Source: Rhea pennata
Taxonomy: Eukaryota > Chordata > Aves > Rheiformes > Rheidae
DNA length: 64,000 bases
Direction: 5' to 3'
Assembly: GCF_028389875.1 (NCBI RefSeq)
Contig: NC_084668.1
Coordinates: 33,856,493 to 33,920,492, forward strand
Under the pieces are notes generated by a model, which was given only the letters and a program-made list of their open reading frames with translations, did no database searches and had not been told where the DNA came from. Shown here one piece after another: positions 11,661 through 24,560 of this stretch. Positions within the stretch are counted from its first letter, which is position 1, and every line of letters starts with the position of its first letter. A program made the translations under genes and the position numbers.

Positions 11661-14600
11661 GTTACATACAAGAAAATTTGAAAAAGTAATACATTTGATT
11701 TTTTGCTTATTATTCCATAACCTGAGATCTTTAAATTCAAGTATAAATTCTATTAAATATACTACATATTGGTATTTTTCATTGACAAACTATTTTTATG
11801 AGGCTGAGAAAAATGCTCAGTTCTTAAGTTTGGAATGTATATAGTCATGGCTATTGAGATGCACAACCCTGCTTTCCATCCTTATCAGTCACTTTTCTAT
11901 GGCTGGTTGGATTTTTTTTTTTTTTTTTTTTTGCATATGAGAAGTTGCAGGTGTTCTAGACTTGAATTCAAATTATTTTTCTATATTTTTGCTGTAGGAA
12001 CCATCTGTCCTATACAAGAGCTATGACTCTAATATAATTGCTTACAGCAACATTCAGCAGAACGTGGAGGTACATATTTGAGCAGATACCACATTCTTCT
12101 GAGTTTTCTATTAAAATAAAAAACTTAGTGTTAATGTCTGATTCTGTATTTCAGAAAACTTGTTTCTTTCAAAAAATTAAAATCTCCTTTATAAAATAAT
12201 ACGGTGTTTGCTGCTTTGCAGTAACTAACCACTTGCAATCTTACTCGATCTCTAGTCACTTAATTCAGTGGTTATCAGTGGGTGGCTTTCAGCTGAGTTT
12301 GGATTGGCTAGGCATTTGCTTTTAGCTAAATGCTACTACCACAAGAGCACAGAACAGCACCTTCCTACATAAGAGCCCCTGGATGTATTTGTAATATGAG
12401 TTATTACTTAATATAGTAAAGTGTCAGAATCCAGACCTGGCATCATGTGAACTAGAGGCCTGGGGATTAGAATCACAAAGATCTTTAAGGTCTTTCCCAC
12501 TGTGGTCAATAAGAGTAGAAGACTTGAAGTTTGTTCCTAGGTATTTCTTTGCTATTGCTCTTTGCCATTTTCCTCTGCCTGATTTCTGTTAGCTGACTGC
12601 ACGCTTCCTTAGTACTGACTGTTCTACTTGTCCTGTGCAGCACTCAAAAAACTAACTCAAAGTGTAAAGTGAGGCCCATTCCTTATGGACAGTTTTGCTT
12701 ATTTTTGTTTGTTTCTTGATACCTATAAAGTTTTTCACATGTGGATATTGGTAGCATATGGTACTAGAAGACAAATGTGTCATCTTCATCTGGAACTCTA
12801 GTGGAAGATAATCAAAAGTGCATAGGTAAATATTGGGTTTCTTAGTATTACAGGCACTACTTCTACAAGGTCGATCATGAGGATTTTGGACTGAATGTTT
12901 TGAGTATATGGAATGGGAAGTTATAGAATCCAGGAGCTGAAGTGTGTTGTGCACACCCATCAGAAGGGTAGCTTTTCCAAAATTTGTCCAGGGTCTCTCA
13001 GTAAGGGATGCAATTATAAATTCCATGCAGATATTACACAGGAAGCTTGTTATATTGTGCTTAAATAATTGTCAAACTTCTTTTACGAAGAGATTTTTTT
13101 CTTCCCCAGGGAAAAAAAGTCTAGATTATCTACAGTGAGTTTTACTCCTTCCTTGAAGTTCTTCCACATAACAGGATTACTGGAAATTGTTTTATTCCGT
13201 AAGTCTACTTCCTCACAAACAAGCTTTTGCAAAATAAATAAAATCTGTAACGTAAATCATAACTCAGCGCAACAGGACTACTGCTAAGTACCAGCTATCC
13301 TTTGATGTGCTACAGGCTCAATATCCAACAGATCCAGGACTAACAGGTGAGAGGCAGCATTTCTCTTCAGTGTGCTGCAGACACATCTGTGTGGGTTTGG
13401 TGCGGCTTGGAACACATCAGGCTGAGCGCTCCAGGTGTGTTTTTATATTGGAATACATATTTTAACTATGTTACTTGGCTGGGCTCTGAAACCTAGTTTT
13501 GTCCAAACAGTATCCTGTATCTTTCAGTTCTTGTGTTGCTGTACCCTTTGACTTGTGTCTGCGAGTTTCTAGGAGCTTTTTACTGCTCACAATACTTGTA
13601 ATTAATTGGATGCTCTTGTGCTTGTCTTCAACAGAAGTGATTTTTATCTTCTAATAACAGAGCCAGCTATGTGTGGTACTCCTCTTCATGTGAGAGATTC
13701 CTGCAGGAGTCAGTGAGGGAATTCTTAAGGGCAGGACAGAGCTTGACTTTCAGCTTTTCAGGCCAGCAAGTGCAAAAAGACCCCAATTTGTAAAGCAAAC
13801 AAAGCTGTTTAGAATTGCTCAGACACAAACATGAAACCACACACTGTCTTTTGTACACTCTTGAAAGAGGAAACACACCTTAAAGAGCAGTATTTTGAAG
13901 CAGTTTGGATTCATTTCTCTCTTGTGTGAGATTAAATTGAGGCTAAGGGCAGAGCTCAGCATAAGGAAGGACCAGATAGGCAGTTAGAAAAGTAACATTG
14001 TTAACATAACCAAACTACTTGGAAACCTTAAATTACTTAGGCATGTTTGAGGGGGAGGGGAGTTTAAAAAATCACTTAATGTGTGTTTGAAAACATCACC
14101 TTAAAACTGTAACTAAGAGTTGTGAAAGGGAAACACATTGCTCCTCTAGCTCATAGCTCTTCCCTGCACCCCACTGTTGTAGGGGAGCACCTGGTTTGTG
14201 CTTGTATGGCGGTTCCGTACACATATGGAGCATCTTTCCCCATGTAGTGACTGGGCTGTGTGAGAAGTTTTAAGATCATCTATAGCCTTTAAATTCATGG
14301 ATTGAAAAGAATGGATTAAAAGACTTATGAAAGGGGTAGATTTGAAAATGGACAAATCCTTGATGCAAACCACACTACGCAGTTGATCAGGTGGTCTGGT
14401 GAATTTAAGAAGTAAGTTTCAGCCAAGAGAGGTACGTTGTTTAAACAGCCAGACTTTTTGTCAGAAAGAAAAAATCTGTGAGGAGGAATACGTAAAAAGC
14501 TCAGAAAGCAAGGTCTGTAGCATCAACCATACCTGTTCTATGATTGCCTTTCTCCTTTAAGATGTTGTCTGGAATCAGCCTAGATTTTTGAGGGGCTTAG

Positions 14601-16046
14601 CCACCACAGAGTATTTACAATGTTGTACTTCTTACCAAACTTTGGTTCTAACTGCATCTAAGCAACAGGCAGCTTCATTCTCAAGTTTTTGATGATGCAG
14701 GTGGCTTTGTGTTTTTTTCAGGTGAGAATTTTTCCTTTGTAGATTGAGAAGAACTAAAAAGATGAAATTTTCTTTCTGATGGGAAAGGTTAGTATTTCTT
14801 CCTAGCCATAGTAAAATTTTAACCACAATGTATTGATTAGCTTGGTAGTTTAATATAAATGGGTTTAAAAGAATACTTTCCTGCTCTGCATAACAGCTGA
14901 TTTGGGTAAATGACTGGAATAGTTGAAAAGAAAAAAAACAACCCCAATGAAAAATCTCCCTGAGAATCAATGTGAACATGTGCCTATCACATGAAATGAT
15001 GTCTGTTGCTTACATTAGCTACAAAAGTCTCCATACGCTAAATCACACAGACAGAATTACATCTATTTGAATAACTTCTTGGTTACTTATACGTGCTGCA
15101 TCCTAGGCACATCCTCAGTCACGTGGGAATTGATGTTTTAGAAACTAACTTAGAATGGTATTTTTCCTGTCTCCTTAACCCAAATGAACCCATATCATTG
15201 TTTGGAAAGAACAATAGTGTGAAAGTGAGAACTAAATGACTGGAAAATTGACAGTGGTTATGAGGGGAAAAAAAAAGGCATCCAACTAAACTGGTGATGC
15301 TTATTTAATCCCTTAGAAAGCAGCTATTAGATACTAATAATCATTAGATAACTAGATTGAAGTTATTTTCTGAACATAGTTTCTTCTATAACAAATGGCA
15401 ATTTTATGAAGATAAAAGGCAAGCCGCTGTCAAGCACCATAGCAGTGTGTACAACGCTAAAAGCAGAACGATAGCTCTCATGCATTAACTACCCCAATCA
15501 AACTGGTATGTACAGCGTATCACAGATTATCAGCACAGATGCGTTGCCAGACAGTACGTCTTCAGTTGAGTTAGACAACTGTAACATTAGGAAAACTGCA
15601 AACTTGAAAAAAAACACGGGAACATGCAGTTTTGAGGAAGTTTAAACCTGCAGGAAACTCTCAGACTTGCAGAACTTCTGCTCTTTGTTCCAGCCTCACA
15701 AAAAACAGTCTTTTAGACACAATTTGGAATAACCAGTCTTTGGACTAGTAAGATTCACTTTTCATTTGTTTTCAGCTATCAGCCCCACAGAAAGAACATG
15801 AAGTGCAATTTTATTTCTACATTTTAAAAGGCTTTGGATGAATACTGTTGAAGCTATTGTTATAGACAAAAATCACCTTGAAGCTTAATTCTATTCAACT
15901 ACCATGAAAGTGTAGGTGTTCAACATCAGTACATCAGTTATAAGAAACTATTAGCCAGCTTCCTGGGCATAAAAATATGACAGAAGTGCCTACTCACAGA
16001 TTTAAAAGGCCATGTTTGTACCTCATCTAGATTAAGGAAAAAAACA

Positions 16047-16069
16047 CTCTCTCTCTCTCTCTCTCTCTC
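16047..16069. repeat. (CT)n microsatellite
   Basis: A perfect CT dinucleotide run of about 23 nt follows an A-rich stretch, in the presumed 3' UTR or flank of KCTD18. Confidence 0.9.
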
Positions 16070-18291
16070 AAATCAAGTCTCTTAAAAGTAATAGCAGTCT
16101 TGCTCTACCTTTCCACCGCAGCCAATCTCCTATTTCACCTACTTACTGAGTCAAAATTATAGGAACTGTAGTAGTTTTTTTGTTTTGTTTTAAACTACAA
16201 GCCTATGTGTCTAGCACAATGAAAAAAAATCATTAAAGCCACTGAAAACTGTGAAGGCACTGTAATGGAAATTACACAAAAGTTGCTTGAAAAATACTGT
16301 ACTACCAAAAAGATTAAACAAACACTGAACTAGTGCCAACTCAAGAAAGTCCTAAAGGATTATTCGCAGACGGGTTTTTTTTGTATACATGCAAAATAAG
16401 TCTATATTTTCTGAGAGTTTTTGTGTGGTATTTATAAAAGTCATTTTAATTCATCTCATGTTGAAGAGGAAGGAAATCAGCTTTAGGAAACATTGTAGAA
16501 AGATTTAAAAGTATGTGGAAAACTCTTCAGCTATTCAGTAAGTATTGAAGTAAAAGTCACTCAGAAAATAGGTTGTTAAAAGTGATTTTCAGTAAGCGTT
16601 AAGAAAAAACAAGTTTCACATACTTAGTGCCAGTAATGAACTGCATGCATGAAAAATAATTATATTAGGCTAGTATCCTTCCATAATCTTTGCCTTTTTC
16701 TTATTTCAGTGATTTTTCTTTTTTGCTTAGGGGACAGGAAGAGCTTTGGGGTTGGGTTTTTTTTTAGATTTATTTAAAAAAATCAGTTTAATAATTCAAA
16801 AGATATGCTGGCCTTTAGTATTCAAAATAATAACCAAAAATTACAGTACTGCTCACCCTTATAGTAAATATTGTTTATTGCAAAGTGCCTCTTTAAAAAT
16901 GTTAATACATGAAAATCTGTTTTATTAATTGTGCAGTTGTGAAATTTCAAGCCCTGAAAGCCTGAAAATGTGATCTCTTCTAAATGACCGAGAAAACAAA
17001 ACATTTAAAGAACCCTTCTGTATTTCTAACAGTCTCAGGAATTTTAAGCCCATTTTGTTTTGGCAATGTAAGTAGTATTTTCAACATTTAGGACCAGCTG
17101 TATTTACTATATTGAAAATGCAGAAGCAGTAGAGAGAGGGGGAAAAAAAAAAGCCTGGCTTGGACAGCTTAAAGCAAATATTAAACAGCGTTGGTTTAAA
17201 CAACTAAAAAGACTTTGTAAAAACAAAGTCTGCTTTGCTCTGCTGACAGAATTACACAGCATTTCTTCAGTTCAGTGTTATTACTCAAAATATACCCTGT
17301 ATTTTGGGTACAGGAAGAAATCCAGCATATCCTGCCTCCTCCTCTAGGATAGGGAGGGGTTATTTTATCTCTCTCTAAACCTGGACACTTCTGTTACACT
17401 GCTTTGCTACAATCATGTTGCAATTCTCCCTCCCCTTATGTGAAAGGAGCTACAGAAGGACTCAGTAACGCCTGCCACAGCAACGCCAGCCGTGACTCAG
17501 ACCTGAAGCCTCCCTGCAGCTGCAGAAAACATGGCCCACAGCGATGTGATCCCTGCAGTATGCTGCGGCCGGACTGCTGCCAGCGGCAGACCACATTCCA
17601 TTAGAAAAGTAGTACACATAGGTCTCGGGCCTATGAAAAAGCTGCCTTATTACTTGCTAGGCATGCTTATTGCTCCCTGTATTTCTTCATTTTCTTGCAA
17701 GCAAAGGTAGTCCTTGTAATTGCTGTTAAGTAACAGAACGGTGACTTCTCTCCAGAAAGTACCACCAAATGTGCATTCAACTTCTGAAATCTTTGCAGCA
17801 CTCAGTATCTCACACACTTGGGAAAAACTTGTGTCTGGTACTAATTATCATCACCACCTATTTTTCCCAATTTAAATATATTGATTAAGGAATTTAACTC
17901 TAGATTCATTAAAAAAAAAAAAAAAAAAAAGGTCAACTGTACTTAAAGTTGATAAACAGGTCTTCTATGCCATGTGCATACTCCCTCCAGAAAGGTTAGT
18001 TGTACCAGTACAGCCTGACAGAAATATGAAATACCACCATATTAAACTGCCCAGCGCTGAGTTTTGATGGCTTTTTAAATCCATGTTTCTTCATCCTCTC
18101 CCAACTCCTAAAATATATTTAGAAACAAAGCAGAAAACAACCCATTGTTCACTTAAAACCATTTCTCCCTACACTTCTCATTTTTTTCATCATAACTGGC
18201 TACCAAATCTTTAAAGAAATGATAACATGAGATCATCGTCTCTTTGACCAGATGATGCCGAGCTATCCAGTCTTTCAGTCTGAGCTAAAGA

Positions 18292-18829
18292 TTATCCATC
18301 CACTGCATCATTCTTAAGCTTAACAGTAGCTGCTGATACAGCTGATTCTTTCCTGTTTAGTACCACAGAAGTTGCAGGAATTTCAGAAGCAGCGCTGCCC
18401 TGTTCACTTGTTATATTGGATATTGGAGAAGATGACTGAGGCGGTGTTGCAAGAGAAAGCGGGGTTCGCTTCAGCTTTACTACACGGTTGCTCGTAGGCT
18501 TCCTAGACGCCGAGATCTTGCAAGTCATCTCGCACAACCTCCCGCTGTCAGCCCTCTGCCTTCCCCCCGATGCCTGGGAATTCACGGGCACTGGTGTGCC
18601 CGTTGTGGATACAGTTTTACAAGCTACTTTGAGCAGCGCCAAACTTTCACTATTGGGTCGCTTCAGAGTTACCACAGAACCTGAAGTGTTGCAAGCAGCT
18701 ACCTTTAATGAAGCTGAATTCTTGACTTTGATATGGGTACTTGTTGAGGGACCTGAGAATCTAATTGGCTTGGGACCAGCTTTACAGGGTAAACAATCTT
18801 CCTCTTCTTCAGTAAAGTCGATTACTCGT
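18292..18829 (-). CDS. KCTD18: KCTD18 last coding exon (Ser/Thr/Lys-rich tail)
   Basis: It encodes [39 protein letters not shown], then a low-complexity tail that repeats an LKVA motif ([10 protein letters not shown] and [10 protein letters not shown]) and ends [10 protein letters not shown] before TAA at 18292-18294. The tail is much less conserved than the N-terminal half. A 115-codon plus-strand frame over this exon is a shadow. Confidence 0.95.
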
Positions 18830-21800
18830 CTGTAGAACAAAGTACTTTAAACAAACTGGGTATTATAATTATTATTTTTATAACATAATTGCAAAATAGG
18901 CCATCTCCAACAGTCATCCACAAATCTGATCATTTTTTTTTCTGTTCCAATACCATTCATAGTTCTCCATTGTTCATAACTACAATCAGGTTTGACTCTA
19001 TATCAATAGCACCAGCATTGTCTTTTACTTACACAAGTAACATTACATCTTAAAAAAATGGTAGGAGATAATGTGCACAGACTGCTAATTGAAATGAATG
19101 AGAAAGCTGGATGAATTGTAAGACAGAAAATACTAAAATAAAAAGCTACAGATTCCATCAGCTATGAAATACACTAAATACTAATCTGATGCATTTTACA
19201 AGACCTGAGCACGAAGGAACAGAAGACTTAGTTCTGCACTGTGAAATTTCAAAAAAGAAGAAAGATACCCCCTTTCTCCCTCCTCTGCTTATTTCAAAAA
19301 TAAATGTTTAAGGATAAATGTCAAGAAACCAGCTGAAAAAAATATATACTGTACAAGAAATCCTACAGGGTCTCAAAGCTGGCAACTCTAATTGGCCCTG
19401 GAAACCAGCATTTTTAATGCTGGCAAATGCTATTTCTCAGTCTTGGCAAAGGAAAATGGACAGATGCCAGGAAGATGTTAATTCCTCAAGGAAACAATAA
19501 ATGATGCGATAGAAATCCAGGTCACATTAAAATAGCCGATCAGAACATCAGAAAATCCAAGACCTGACCAAACAAGATCTACACTGGATGCAGGTCAGAG
19601 AGATGATCACTAAATATATATGAAAATTATTTTTGGAGAGGTGGGGCAGGGAAATAGAGGTAGCTCATATCAAATGGGTAGCAGCACTTGCAATGGCTAC
19701 TTTTATGTAATTATTGAAAATGGAGTAGAGTCAGAAGTATCAGTATAAAACTGAAAGGAAAAATTCTAGCAGAAAAGAAATAAACACAAGACTAGTTAAG
19801 ATTTTAAGTAGTTTTCAGTTAGATTTCTTTTTTAAAAAATCAGTCCATTTAACTATGTAATACTGTTCTCTATATTTTGAAATGACTTTTTCCCACTCCA
19901 GGTTATGTTTTCAAGCATATAGAAGTAGAATAGAATAAAGAAGATCTTTCAGCAGTCTAAACAAAAATAATCAGTTTCTACCAAGGTCAAATCTGCAATT
20001 ATGCTCTCAGAGATTACCAAACATTTATAAAAATGTAAATAGAAACAACTTAGAAAACTCCACATTCATAGTTATCCAGAAATCTTAATATTACCCCCCC
20101 TTCCCCAAAAAAAGATTGTGCTGTATTCTGTTTGATTTTAAGCCATCTGTGCAAATCAGCATACCTTTTATGAACTGGAGGCATATGATGCAAGCTACTT
20201 TTCAAAGGGCGTTCTTCAAGAGTCCAACATTCTATCAGCTCCTGGGGCACTCTCCAGTAGCTGACACCTGCATTTCAAAGGGACATTGTAGGGATGAGCC
20301 AAGAGAACATAGCCAACATATTCCATGACTAAATAATTGCATTACGTAAAATTTCAGCTCTATGCTTACAAGCAACATGGTCCTTAGGACTTCCACCATA
20401 GTGCCTGACGCTAGCAGGCTGTCACCCTTGAATATGATGGCTCTCACTACACTTACTCACGTCAACTCACGTCACCTTACTGAAACATCGCTTTCAAATA
20501 ACCACTACTACGGGATATTTTACGTCGTGTCACTTGTTGAATGAGAAAAACATACGCAGATTTCATTATGGTCAACTGGCAAATAATTTTTCTTATTTTT
20601 CTGTAAAAAGTACTACTACTAAAACAAAAGAAAAAATTAATACTCTACCTCTCCCTTCCCAGGCATCAAAAGCATCCATCATCTTTTTCAATTCAGTGAC
20701 TGAGTAATAGCTCCAGATGTATTGGATGTTATTTCCAGCTTCTCTAGAAACATTGTTTTACAGGTAAAAGATATACAGCAAATCTAAATAAGTCCTTAAA
20801 AACAACACTGAAGAAATGTATCATTCTTTTTACCAAACTGTAACTCTAAGGACTTATTAGTAAATGTTTTGTAAAGTAGATATGAAAACCTTACCTAAAA
20901 CTAACTTTCATTTCTATATAGCCACCCTCCTCTGATCTGCGTGCCTGTAAAACACCTATTGCTAAAAATGTGCATTTGTGAAAAAAAATGGGCGTTCATG
21001 AAACAATAATTCCAGAATTAATGGTGTAAAGTCTGTTCTCCTAAATCTCAATCATATATTCAAACAGAAAGCACAGTAGGAGGGCAATCGCAACCTGCTC
21101 AAACTGCTGAAACATTCACGCTTCTGTCTTACTCATGTTTCAAAAAGGTACACAGGCAAATACACTTCTGAGACTTACTGTAGGACCAAGAAAAAGACAA
21201 ATTACTTCCAGATACTCACAAGCATAAGCCCACTACTGTCCTAAAAATGCATTAATGCTATGGTAGAGAAGTGTATTTCCTTTAAAGAATTACAAACATT
21301 TCCCTTCATCTTCACTTCTTTTCTGTGTCACATATTTCTTTCAGCTATCTTAGAAGACTGCAAAATACAATCCTATTAATTACTACCAACTTTGTAAATA
21401 TTTTTTGAACTTTTTCTGGATGGGGATTCCTCTCCTGTATTTAATGTAAGTATCATCCTAAATTAAAACGTAATTCCAAAACATTGAAAGGTTTTAAAAA
21501 TAGCAGTTAAAATATGAGAGCTTACAGCAACTGCATGCCAGCCACATTTTTTGACTCTAATTTTTGTACTCAGTGCTTAGTTTCTACCTTATCTCTGTCA
21601 AATTTGAATATTGTATTAGCCAGGTGTTTTCCAGGTAGAAAAGAATCCAATTACTGAGTATAGTACATTAATGTTACATTATGCTAAGTATAATACTTGT
21701 GTATTAATACATATTATTAACATTAGCAATTATTAATACTTAGACATTATACCTATGTGTTCATTGTGCAAGTGTCTGAAAGTCAGCTTACCTTTTGTAA

Positions 21801-24519
21801 ATGTTTTTACTATTAATTTTCCTTCCTAGCTCTTTATTAATTCCATCAATCCCATCAGCTCTTGTTGCATACACACCAATAATTTTACTTTCACAGCTTG
21901 CTCCAGAAGTATTGAGATAGTGTAGGACCCAAACTGTAGGCTTGGTGCAGACTAAATCATAAGAATCACAGAAATCTAACAGAGCCTGGCAAAAAATAAA
22001 ACACAAAATACTATATATCAATAAGGATAAATTATTTGTAGTTGAGTAACTTTCATATTTAAGTTTTCTTAACTGTATTGGTGCATTCTTTTAAATAAAT
22101 CAAAGACATAGCTTATCCAGAATATTATACACCGTATTTCTTTTATGATTTCAAGGGAAAACATTGAAAATCTAGAAGGAATCCAGAGAACAGCAACAAA
22201 AATACTTAAGGACATAGGAATTCATTTATATGAGGAGAAACTTAAAAATCTATGGATGTTGTATGCCTTTCAAAGGGAGATGAATAAATGAGAACCTGAA
22301 ATATATGAAACAATAAGTTACTTAAAGAACACTGATGAGGTCAAGATTAATACAGCCATGCCTCAGTTAATGAGTCACTTTCCAAATAGTTTAATTAGTG
22401 TTTAAGTAATAGTGCTCTAGAATAGACATCCTTAAGCTTTTACATAATAAATCCACTTTCTCTATCCTTTCTTATTCTAAAAGAAATGGCAAAGTATGGT
22501 TTATTTTTCAAATTTTAGAATGAGTTTACAAAACTGACTAAAAGATGTCTTATGAAGGGATCAGATCTGACTTCAAGTAAAATTTGGAGCACAAATAAGA
22601 AACTATACAGTGTCGTTCCTACTATGCGACTTTTTGCAGAAGATTTCCATGTAAAACTGACAGTCAAGTTTAAATTGTTACTTTTGCAAGTGTTGAAAAT
22701 GAAGTTCCAAACACCTGACAAGAGAGGGACTAGAAAAATTAAAAGACCTGATGTCCTTGACTGCTGTGACTGTACAACTCCAAGATTTCTAATCCTAAAA
22801 CTCTGAGTTGACTAGTGATTTAAAATGGCAATTAAGAGAGTGCTAACTTGCATATACTGTAGTTTTAGTATCCAATGTTAATGAATGGTGTGGATTGTGG
22901 AGTACATCTTTAAAAAAATTAAGAAATATCAAGACCTTTTTAAGTTCTATGTTTGACCTTAAAGAATATGTCTCCAATTCATTGGCCAAATGATCAGACA
23001 GACTGTATGGATAAGGGATGCCAAAATAATCTGCTTCCTCCTGCAATGCAATTCGAATTTGTTCATCTTCGGGAATCCGAACTTCTCCATGAAGATAATC
23101 TAGAAGATACTTAAATAGGCTTCCATCTCGATCAATTAGACAAGCCCCTGAAAATATAAATAAAACAATTTAAAATATTGCTTGCAACAAGTGAAGACAG
23201 ACTTGTCACATTTTGCCAAATCATCAGGTAAAGCCTTTTTATAAAACTTCTTGACTTATTTTACCTAGGAGGAATAAATATACTTTCTCTATTCTCTTAA
23301 AACTACTGCACTGTTGCCCTGGAATACTTGGTAAATTTGAAGAAAATTCTAGCACAATGAACATCTCTTGCCATGTTTGGAATTTCAGTGAAACTACTGA
23401 TCTGCAATAGGACTGTGGCCAGGTAAAACCTCACCTGTACTGTGCTCCTTTTAAAAGGCTACAACCTAATTCTAGATGCATTTTCATTCTAAGCTTTAGA
23501 TACAACTTTTTTCACTCTTGCAGGAACATTTTCAGGTTTAGGTGTCACTCTTTTTTAAAAGTTAGAAGTAGGATCATCTTTAGTATGCATCTAGCCTAAA
23601 TTTCCCAGGAAATTGCTCCAGATTTATGATATTTTTTATTTAGTTTTCCCTCCTTTGCTGCTGGGCTTAAAAACCACTAAGAAAAACAACCACATAAAAT
23701 AGCCACTGGAACTACACACAGCTCTTCACTGCAGCTGAAAGATAGTAGCAAAGCTCTGCCTATAAAAATGTCAAACACTTCAGATATTTTAAATTATCAC
23801 AAATGACCAACAAGGGATCACTATTCTCCATTGACCATAGTTTTAAAACTGGACATACCAGTAGGGCTTCTGAATCACAAACAAATGCCAAATTTGACCC
23901 ATGAATAGTTTAGTTCAAGCTTTCATAACAAGCCACAGCTATCAAAAACTCAATCTTCACTGGTACTGAAGCATTCTGAAACAAAGGTAATAATCTGATC
24001 TCCTTAGGTAATGAGGAACAGAAAGAGCAGGATGCTCCTGAATAGGAAGTCAGAAAGAGGACTCAAATTAAATTGCAAGTATTCTGCCAGCTTCATCTGT
24101 ATCTGTCTATTTTAACATTCATAGTGCAGTAGCATATTCCAAAGCAACAACCTGGACTTGGGACGAGACAGCACTAAGCAATATACAAATGTGCTTGCAC
24201 ACGAACACGATTCCACAGCCCTGTGGAATTCACGCCACATTGCTGCCTTGCGACGCAGGAAGACAGAAGATGCAAAACACATGTAAAACGTTATGTGAAA
24301 GCACGTGTTTGCCACAGAGCTCCCTGATCAGAGTGTAGCATTTATAGCTTAAACATATTTACCGGTTTCATCCACTGTTAGAGGAAAGCGTCCACTAAAC
24401 ATTGAAGCTAGCATCGAATCCTTAAAGCGGCATAAAGACTCGCGCCTGGCTGTGTATACGCATCCTTGCACATTAAGTCGAAGAATACCCTGCACCTCTT
24501 CAGCGTTGCTTTCTTCCAT
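18292..24519 (-). CDS. KCTD18: KCTD18, complete coding region (six coding exons)
   Basis: Potassium channel tetramerization domain containing 18. KCTD proteins carry an N-terminal T1/BTB domain that forms oligomers; many act as Cullin-3 adaptors, but the role of KCTD18 is poorly defined. Coding exons in transcript order: 24519-24363, 23147-22936, 21985-21792, 20743-20649, 20267-20165 and 18829-18292. The total is 1299 nt, 432 residues plus stop, close to the human protein (about 426). The BTB fold is at residues 13-105 ([55 protein letters not shown]). A KCTD18-specific middle part follows ([35 protein letters not shown]), then a Ser/Thr/Lys-rich, probably disordered tail with KLKRTPLS. The start ATG at 24519 matches the mammalian start. 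All introns are GT-AG. Confidence 0.96.
20165..20267 (-). CDS. KCTD18: KCTD18 exon
   Basis: This 103-nt exon encodes [20 protein letters not shown] and [15 protein letters not shown]. The acceptor is GAAATGCAG and the donor GTATGC. Confidence 0.95.
20649..20743 (-). CDS. KCTD18: KCTD18 exon
   Basis: This 95-nt exon encodes [19 protein letters not shown] and [13 protein letters not shown]. The acceptor is TGTTTCTAG and the donor GTAGAG. Confidence 0.95.
21792..21985 (-). CDS. KCTD18: KCTD18 exon, conserved middle region
   Basis: This 194-nt exon encodes [38 protein letters not shown] and [16 protein letters not shown], ending NIYK. The acceptor is TTTTTTGCCAG and the donor GTAAGC. It ends with two bases of an Arg codon. 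Confidence 0.95.
22165..22330 (+). mobile_element. ancient degraded CR1-like LINE fragment
   Basis: In the plus direction a broken frame reads [13 protein letters not shown] then [11 protein letters not shown], resembling the CR1 ORF2 C-terminal block with a VQRRATK.. / YEERLREL pattern. It is interrupted by a stop and has lost most bases of the consensus. It lies antisense in a KCTD18 intron. The call rests on protein-level likeness only. Confidence 0.5.
22936..23147 (-). CDS. KCTD18: KCTD18 exon, main part of the BTB/T1 domain
   Basis: This 212-nt exon encodes [40 protein letters not shown] and [13 protein letters not shown], ending NIELKK. The acceptor is ATTTTCAG. The donor reads AAG/GTCTTG, a weak match to the consensus, but the join to ALLDFCDSY in the next exon agrees with the known protein. 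Confidence 0.95.
24363..24519 (-). CDS. KCTD18: KCTD18 first coding exon (BTB strand 1 and helix 1)
   Basis: It encodes [20 protein letters not shown], then [16 protein letters not shown], then [17 protein letters not shown]. The ATG is at 24517-24519; the exon carries a short 5' UTR up to about 24560, where the acceptor (TGTGTTTCAG on the minus strand) lies. The donor is GTAAAT. Most KCTD proteins have NVGG where this reads NVQG. Confidence 0.95.
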
Positions 24520-24560
24520 CGCATTTGCAAACGACGATGTTAGCTACGAGCTATTCAAGC

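Larger units (their letters stand above)
11121..18291. other. convergent region between SPATS2L and KCTD18 (3' UTRs plus intergenic)
   Basis: The two genes point at each other across 7.2 kb. I saw no conserved coding segment. Candidate plus-strand poly(A) signals are at 11397 and 12115. Minus-strand AATAAA (read as TTTATT) lies at 16921-16926, 16874-16879 and 15810-15815, which would give KCTD18 a 3' UTR of 1.4-2.5 kb. Simple repeats: a TG/TA/CA patch at about 11595-11660, a T tract at 11910-11931, a CT repeat at 16047-16069 and an A tract at about 17911-17930. Confidence 0.6.
18830..24362. other. KCTD18 introns between coding exons
   Basis: Five introns of 1335, 381, 1048, 950 and 1215 nt (18830-20164, 20268-20648, 20744-21791, 21986-22935, 23148-24362). 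The only structure seen is an ancient CR1-like fragment at about 22165-22330. Short open frames here have no recognisable product. Confidence 0.75.

Noticed and set aside
18488-18835. 115-codon plus-strand frame over the last KCTD18 exon
   Set aside because: Shadow of the minus-strand coding exon.
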